Assembly: GCA_033439295.1 (NCBI GenBank)
Contig: JAVTLE010000015.1
Location: 372,001 to 436,000 of the forward strand
Direction of reading: 5' to 3'
Length of the DNA stretch: 64,000 bases
Origin: Deuterostichococcus epilithicus
Lineage: Eukaryota > Chlorophyta > Trebouxiophyceae > Prasiolales > Stichococcaceae
The notes beneath the pieces were generated by a model that had not been told where the DNA came from, made no database searches, and worked only from the letters and a program-made list of their open reading frames with translations. Position 1 is the stretch's first letter; each line of letters opens with the position of its first letter. Below, one piece after another: positions 58,901 through 64,000 of the stretch. Both the position numbers and the translations under genes were made by a program.

Positions 58901-60171
58901 GCGGCCTAAAACCCTAACAAACCCTGACTCCGTCGCCACCCACCTTTTTCTCGGAGGCAGTCCTGAAGGGCAGCCACACGGACGCCGGCGCCTGCACACC
59001 GGCGTTGGTCGTCGACTCCCCCTCGTCCTCCGCCGCGTCGGGCTGATGGTCGTCGTCCGCCGCCTCGGCGGTCGCAGTCTCCGCCACGCGCGCCGGCCCG
59101 CTGCGGCGGCGCGGCGCCCCACCGCCTGCGGCAGGAGCGATTTGCATAACGCCAGGATGCAGGATGCAGGATGCAGGCAAGATTTTCGGGTGCCAGCCTG
59201 AGCCTGACTCGGCCGGAGCGTGCGGCAGGATGGGCATGGACGCATGACGAGAAAGCGGGATCGTCAGACGCATTGGGTACAGATGCACCAGGCCCCACAC
59301 CAGGAAGCCTTGGGGTTTTGCAGGCGGCGCCAACGACCGTACGGGGGCGCACAGGAGCTGCAGGCTGGAGGCGGCATCGCAGTCAGCGCGTGAGTTTGGC
59401 GCTTGCGCCCGGAAGGAGCAACTCACCAAAGAAGCGCCTTGCGGTTGCCGAGGACAGCTGCCGCCGCAGGCTCGGAGCCAGCAGCAGCGCCGCCGCCGCG
59501 ACGCCTGCGGCGGCGCCGCCGCCGAGGCCCAGGCCCCGCAGCAGCGCCGCCGCAAACGTCTGCAGCACGCCGGTGCGCAGCACCAGCGCTGTGGCGAGTG
59601 CCATCAGGGCCATGCCCATAACGGCGGTTGCCACCTGCTGCGCCTGTGCGGCCCGCCGCGCCTGGTCATCTGCAGCACAGTAGAGGTTGGTTTTTCCAGA
59701 GATGTGACGTTTTTCAGAGGGTGAGCTGCTGAGAGGCACGCAGTCCATTCCATGGCAGCAAGACAGATGCCGCCAGCTACAGCAGCACTCCGACTGGAGA
59801 GTCTCCAAAGAAGCAACATCAGGCAGCAGCAACACTGCTGCAGGCATTCGTTGTGACGCTGGCCGCAGCATGCACCAACCTGAGGAGTCTGGCTGAGCCG
59901 CTTCGGCGGCAGCCGCCACCGCTACTGCTCTGTGCAGCCGCCGACACGATGGCACGCTGAAGGCGCCTGGCTGCAGCCTGCTAATCTGCTGGCCCTGACC
60001 GCGGCTGTGTCGATGCGGCACGCTGCCAGGGCTGAGCAGACGCTGGCGCTGGGTGTGCGCCGGCGCTGTGCCCCTGCTGATGCCCCTGCTGGTGCCGCCA
60101 TGATGGCGGCTGGATGCGAGCTGACACAGCCGCCCCGCGCTGCCAATCAGGCAGCTGCTGAGGGCCGCCAT
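49941..60171 (-). CDS. CASTOR/POLLUX-type ion channel (RCK-like domains), probably plastid envelope
   Basis: There are 20 exons: 60171-59880, 59669-59427, 59125-58944, 58676-58545, 58135-57973, 57723-57596, 57329-57196, 56904-56718, 56017-55883, 55553-55443, 54849-54710, 54230-54136, 53863-53751, 53414-53298, 52887-52735, 52311-52170, 51634-51503, 51011-50941, 50513-50388 and 49994-49941. They close in frame to 949 aa. The first ~95 residues are Ser/Arg/His-rich, a transit peptide. Membrane segments: QVATAVMGMALMALATALVL, LVAVFIAGIPLVVMGGVLYS and NLVWLVGTYLFAAVLGVITG. RCK-like parts: VAVNHTVILNWNRETIPLL, VVVMAEADKAQMDEEVRRAL, SACQPGVASVYCAIVQQ, CEFYIKDFPELAGCTYREA, HVVVAWHEGSIADLAASL and ARGETAIGFLSGDG. 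CASTOR/POLLUX are nuclear-envelope cation channels in symbiosis; PEC1/PEC2 relatives sit in the plastid envelope, fitting the N-terminus. Intron 8 appears GC-AG (CAG|GCGCGT). Confidence 0.9.
50462..50705 (-). repeat. Tandem copies of channel exon 19 sequence
   Basis: The exon 19 core (ARGETAIGFLSG at about 50475) recurs in intron 18 near 50592 (HREAAIGYLLVV) and 50688 (GETAIGHLP). Spacing is 117 and 96 bp. The copies are open only over short stretches. Confidence 0.8.
51570..51870 (-). repeat. Triple ~105-bp tandem repeat at the channel exon 17 acceptor
   Basis: Real exon 17 begins at 51634 (gcag|GCAAGCTGGGGCGCGAC). A second copy begins at 51740 with the same acceptor and nearly the same exon start but extra G residues that break the frame. 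A third, more decayed copy begins at about 51845. Each unit also carries about 55 bp of upstream intron. Confidence 0.9.
54805..54990 (-). repeat. 115-bp tandem copy of the channel exon 11 acceptor edge
   Basis: Exon 11 starts at 54849 with PGVASVYCAIVQQ. A copy in intron 10 reads SGVAWAYCAIMQQT, shared over about 45 bp. Confidence 0.85.
56605..56765 (-). repeat. 126-bp tandem copy of the channel exon 8 donor edge
   Basis: The end of exon 8 (AQTIILLHPELAQ) has a copy downstream in intron 8 reading AQIIILLPPQLM. The shared block includes the segment just after the putative GC donor. Confidence 0.8.
57660..57990 (-). repeat. Two exon-edge copies inside channel intron 5
   Basis: Near 57880-57910 a copy of the exon 5 end (AIYGGLYHIPG) reads GIYSSPYHMPG. 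Near 57780-57825 a copy of exon 6 interior (RQLFMNLVWLVG) reads WQLSMNLAWLAE. Both sit in the same intron, about 90 and 120 bp from their sources. Confidence 0.8.
58398..58575 (-). repeat. 145-bp tandem copy of the channel exon 4 donor edge
   Basis: The exon 4 end (SYLISQLGFK|gtacat, 58545) recurs in intron 4 as MYLMSQLGFK|gtcgtt at about 58400, with the GT retained. Confidence 0.88.
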
Positions 60172-61850
60172 CGACGCCTGTGTCTCTGCGAGTTCCTAGT
60201 ACGACTGCATCGCCGCCGGTCCTCAGGGGGCAGGCGATCTAACTGAGATCCTGCACGGCAGGAAGGCGTGGTCAGTCATCTTGGAGGCGCTCAAGAGCCT
60301 GATGGATGGTATCGAAAGGCAACAGACATGCGATGGTCATTTTCAAACCAGCCGCTCCCCTCTGGTCTGTTCCCAGCAATCATGCGGCGCCCATGCGGCA
60401 TGGGCGCCGCATTGAGCAAATATCACACTGAATGTCAAGCGATCAAGGGACAAGCAGATCTTTTCTTTTCCGAGAGTGCGCAGTGCAAATAGGGCTGGCT
60501 GCTGTGCGCTGAGGCAAGTTGCACAGCAGTCCAGCGCCGGTGGACCAGGCTGTTGCTTTCTGGCAAACTCGCTAACAAGTGTACGAACGAGTGCAGACTC
60601 CGCGCAAGGATTTGAGTCCGACAGTCAGTACATTGAGGTCGGCGCCTACCGTCTGCGCTACTCCAACCCAGCGTTCGAGCCTCACGAAAAGGAGCACCCC
60701 TCAAAGCAAGCTGGCAACTGCGCCGTAGCCTGAGCCTTCGCGAGATTTCCCTTGTCGACAGCCCAGAAGTCAGCACTGGTTCATGAGTGATGAAGTGGGC
60801 AAGACAGCACACTTCCTAATCGCTGGCGAGCCACGAGCTGTCCGGTCACAACCAGTACGCACGTGCAGATTTTGCATACTCACCACTTAGCCCCGCCGGA
60901 TGGTCGGTCATTGTAACGTTTGCAAGGTGCGAGAGGAAGTAAGTCAGTCTGCTCTACCGCATGCGCACACCAGGCGGACACAACCCCGACTCGTCTTGCC
61001 GGATGTTCTGCAGCAGGGCGCCAAATACAAAGCCTTGGCGAGGTCCAGCACTGAATTTGAGATAGCAATACATGCGCAGTGCTATCTTTCAGTCGTGGTA
61101 CAGGTTCGAGCAACACACCCTTCATTGTGCCAGGCGCACTGTGGCAGTAGTGCGCAGCCAGCGCGCTGTCATGTGCAGCCGCGTCTGAAGCACCGACCAG
61201 CGGCGATACTGTACCGATGCGAATGAATGAAGCGGCAATGCATCCGCCGGCGAGCCGCTGGCGTCGCCCCTGCTGGTGTCTGGTGGCGGCAATGGCTGGC
61301 TTGTTCAACCGGCAACACATCAGCGCCGCATGAGCTAACGTTGCGTTGATTGGCGCACAGCATTGCCTGTTGCGGCACCTGCCACGAGGTTGAGGCTGGT
61401 ACTCCCATCTGCATCAAGGCTGCTCAGGCGGCGCCTCGGCAGCACCGACGCTGATGCCGAGCAGGCAATCTACCAGGCGCCTGCAGAGTGGCAGAGACAC
61501 TGGCGCAATCTGGCTGCTGCCATCTTGCAAGGTCAATTGACCTTGAAACCCAAGGTAGGCGGCAGCTTGCGTCTCTGCATGTCGTGGTGGGCGGGGTGGC
61601 ATGGTGACACATCCTTCAGCCACTGCTGCACTGAGGACTGGTGGTCGGGCCTGGTCATTCTGTGAGGAAGTGACGTCTTTGAGCCGGCAATGTCAATGGT
61701 GTGGTCAGGCTAGACGTGATGATTGCTGTTCTACTGCGGCTGTTGCAGCACCAGCACCGGGCTCCACTTAACTCACAACTGCTCCAGTTTGCACCCTCCT
61801 TGGATGCACAGGCCATAAGAGTATGTATATCACCGTTTCCTTTGCATTGA
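60172..61850. other. Region with no confident gene
   Basis: The channel promoter lies at the left end. A plus-strand piece at about 60605-60733 (SQYIEVGAYRLRYSNPAFEP...) and a minus-strand piece near 61540-61414 (RRLVDCLLGISVGAAEAPPE) are short open frames without recognised homology or joinable neighbours. They may be exons of an unrecognised gene or chance. Confidence 0.3.
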
Positions 61851-61858
61851 GGCGTAAC
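61851..61858 (+). repeat. Left 8-bp target-site duplication of the hAT MITE
   Basis: GGCGTAAC, identical to the copy at 62381-62388. Confidence 0.85.
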
Positions 61859-62380
61859 CAGGGTTGGCAACCAACCGGTAACCGGGGTTGGTCCTAACCG
61901 GGTAACCGGGGTTGCCAACCACCAACCGGGGCCTGAAATCCGGTTGATTTGCGGTTGGCTACCGTTTCCCATTCTAAGCCGAGCGGATTCTAGCTGCCGC
62001 CAGGGGATATGGCGGCGGCTGGGGGGAGTGGGGCAGAAATCGGCTTTCTGTGCCACTTCGTAGCCTTAACACTTCCGAAGATAATGTGCAGCAGTCCCCA
62101 GACGGCTGCGCATCACCAGCTGCACCTTGCAGCCCATCTGGGAGTCCAGTGTTGTCAGGTGCACGCCAATCAGTGCCAATTCGCACGAGCAATTTGGTAA
62201 CCTGCAAAACGGCCCCGAGAGGCTCGAAACACAGACAGGAACGTTCAGCGAGGCGAGAAACGTCCATATCCGAAGGATTTGGGAAAAAAGGCGAGGTAAC
62301 CAGCAGAATCCGGTTGGCAACCCCGGTTGGGTCAACCGCCAACCTCAACCGGACCTAACATCCGGTTACTGCCAACCCTG
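61859..62380. mobile_element. Non-autonomous hAT-type MITE, 522 bp
   Basis: The element begins CAGGGTTGGCA and ends TGCCAACCCTG, perfect 11-bp terminal inverted repeats. It is flanked by the identical 8-bp direct repeat GGCGTAAC (61851-61858 and 62381-62388), the target-site duplication size of hAT transposons, whose ends typically start CAGGG. Each end holds a cluster of AACCGGGGTTGG-like subterminal repeats in opposing orientation (61859-61960 and 62305-62380), as expected for transposase binding sites. There is no transposase ORF, so it would need a full-length hAT element elsewhere. The perfect target duplication suggests a fairly recent insertion. Confidence 0.88.
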
Positions 62381-62388
62381 GGCGTAAC
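62381..62388 (+). repeat. Right 8-bp target-site duplication of the hAT MITE
   Basis: GGCGTAAC, identical to the copy at 61851-61858. Confidence 0.85.
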
Positions 62389-63695
62389 TTGAACACATAC
62401 CTGGTAACTGGTATGTTAACGCCCATACACATGTGCCTAACACGCTGACATGGCCTTGGCAACATGTCTGTTGGCCAGGCTGCAGCATGTGCAGACAGGC
62501 AGATGTTGGCCTACCCACGATGAACCCATCTGTCTGTCATGACCCGCAATCACAGCATTGTAGCTGCAGCCACGCGACGGCATGCACGAGCGGACGAAAA
62601 TCGAATGACGGCAGTGTTTGAGCCACCGACATCACAGTAACGCCAAGTGCATAACCATCTGGACCGCGTGACTTGATGAAGCAAGTCGCAAAGGATGTCA
62701 CAGACACTCTGCGCGGCACACAATGTGCGTCAGGCAGCAGCAGAGGCATGCACGCAGCAAGCAGCAGCGGCATGCATTTTGCAAGACCGCCAATCAGCAC
62801 AACGCAAGATGCGATGGGGCATGTGATGCAAAGGGTCGCAGCAGACGCTGCAAGATGTTCAGCACCTGCGTGATAGGACAGCACATCAGGCACTTCAGCT
62901 GGGCTCCCAGCAGGCACTCTGCAGCGTTTGGATGCGGTGTCGATGCTGACCATGCGGCGGCGCCCATAACACTACTGGCAGGCCCTGCCGCATTTGCCAC
63001 TGCCCCATCAACGGCGATGCGGCCGGGCTGCCGCTGCAGAGGAGGCTCCACAGCTGCTGCGTCAGTGGGCACTACTGCGGCCACGGCGGCCGCACCTGCG
63101 GCTGGGACCGCCCGCAACCAGCTGCCGGTGCGCTGGCCTGCAGTCGTTCGCGGCGGCGTGCGGCTTGTGCAGCGGCCTTGGCCTGCCGCCGACCAGCTGC
63201 TGGCTGCTGCGCCTCTCCCTGCTCCTGTGCATCACGTCAGCCAAGGTTTTCGTCACTTTTCTGCTAGCCCATACATCAGTCTGTCATGGCACTGTCCTCG
63301 GCAACGTTAGGTTCACTTACGCATGAGTCTGAACATTCTACTTTTGAAACACGCTGCCTTCCACTACCTGACCTGGCATACGAGAGGAATACGAATAGAA
63401 ACAAAATAATTGAAGTGGGAACTGCTTAGTTGTTCACTCTAATGTTCCAGCTGCATGCGTACTCATAATCAACTTGGCAGCGCGGTATAACCATCAATGG
63501 CTGGGCAAATGAGTATTGCGGCGCTGAAAGCAGCATTATGTTCAAAGGACATGCCCGTCTCGTCCAGCTCCCACGAGCAGAGACAGTGGAACTAGCTACG
63601 GTGACCGTCATGCGAGATAGGTGAGCCATTTAGCATGATATACGCCTCTCATACAAAATTGCACTGCCGGCAACTGCTAGGGCGCCGCTGTTTTT
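62389..63695. other. Region with no confident gene
   Basis: Two overlapping open frames exist: plus 62723-63310 (Ala/Pro-rich) and minus 62953-62537 (with a hydrophobic CVVLIGGLAKCMPLLLAACM). Neither shows a known family or convincing splice links, and GC-rich DNA gives such frames by chance. 63310-63690 is AT-richer and may be 3' UTR of the gene to the right. Confidence 0.3.
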
Positions 63696-64000
63696 CTAGC
63701 CGCCAAACATGGGCATCTTCTTTGGCTGCTTTTCCGATGCGCCATGAATTGCAAAGAGCCCATCCAGCGGCCTCGATGCCACCTCCGAGGGATTGTTGGG
63801 CATGTCCAGAAACATGAGGCCCTTTCAGCCGGTGCAGCACAGTGGCGTCAACTGCGGCGACGGTTGCGGTGAGGCACACCAGGCTGCACAGCGCTCCGAG
63901 ATCAGCAAGCATGCGGCGGCCACAGGCTGCTGAGGCACTGCACCCTTCAAGATGATCAGCTGCGTGAGCCGCATGAGCTTGCCGACGTCCGCCGGCAGGC
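63696..64000 (-). CDS. Leucine-rich-repeat protein, 3' end, runs off the right edge
   Basis: At the edge, minus strand, LPADVGKLMRLTQLIILK is a plant-type leucine-rich-repeat unit ('LP..ig.L..L..L.l'), ending at a GT donor near 63950. A terminal exon from about 63815 to 63696 reads LMFLDMPNNPSEVASRPLDG and ends KKMPMFGG then stop; 'L.fLDmpnN' is again LRR-like. The exact acceptor and any exon between are not resolved. Such proteins serve as protein-interaction scaffolds; the rest of the gene is outside the window. Confidence 0.55.

Noticed and set aside
61859-62380. Miniature rolling-circle or mariner-type element
   Set aside because: The 8-bp target duplication and CAGGG ends fit hAT; mariner elements would duplicate TA only and Helitrons none.
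1-64000. Bacterial-style operons
   Set aside because: Genes are intron-rich, on alternating strands and functionally unrelated.

Overview
The window is nuclear DNA from a green alga, most likely a trebouxiophyte (Chlorella/Coccomyxa-like; class inferred, species not identified). The evidence is a GC-rich, intron-dense genome with short introns (mostly 60-300 bp), a plant/green-algal photosystem II subunit gene (PsbR), plastid-targeted proteins and plant-type metabolic enzymes. Genes were built by hand by joining exons across GT-AG (or GC-AG) junctions so that the reading frame closes. Thirteen complete gene models close in frame; two further genes run off the window ends.

Layout: (1) 1-3588, minus: 5' part of a callose/1,3-beta-glucan synthase. 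(2) 4451-7457, plus: SET-domain (Rubisco-LSMT-like) lysine methyltransferase. (3) 8567-9433, minus: small RING-variant protein. (4) 9967-12315, minus: conserved plastid membrane protein of unknown function. (5) 12705-14628, plus: RTF2. (6) 14967-16389, minus: PsbR. (7) 16653-20500, plus: helical-repeat, mTERF-like protein. (8) 20988-24181, plus: M20 amidohydrolase (IAA-amino acid hydrolase/ILR1-like). (9) 24750-29989, minus: plant-type 6-phosphofructokinase with a plastid-like N-terminus. (10) 30864-39756, plus: translation elongation factor 3 (eEF3), 23 exons. (11) 40392-43561, plus: cytochrome P450. (12) 44168-45634, minus: F-box protein with a zinc-binding/XPA-C-like region. (13) 46320-49327, plus: PLP aminotransferase. 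(14) 49941-60171, minus: CASTOR/POLLUX-type ion channel, 20 exons. (15) 61859-62380: hAT-type MITE with 8-bp target duplication. (16) 63696-64000, minus: 3' end of a leucine-rich-repeat gene. Genes mostly alternate as divergent and convergent neighbours.

The most unusual signal is structural. In at least ten places, tandem duplications with a period of about 90-150 bp span an exon edge (the splice acceptor or donor plus 20-80 bp of exon) and leave one or two decayed exon copies in the neighbouring intron. One case in the phosphofructokinase gene duplicated an entire 78-nt exon with both splice sites, which could now be a mutually exclusive exon pair. A second structural feature is frequent GC-AG introns: 7 of about 109 modelled introns. 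A third point of interest is a full-length eEF3, classically regarded as fungal, in a plant-lineage genome.

The genes do not form one pathway. They include photosynthesis (PsbR), plastid functions (SET methyltransferase, channel, membrane protein), glycolysis (PFK), translation (eEF3), genome maintenance (RTF2), cell wall (glucan synthase), hormone-conjugate or amide hydrolysis, and P450 chemistry. This is ordinary eukaryotic gene order with no operon logic.
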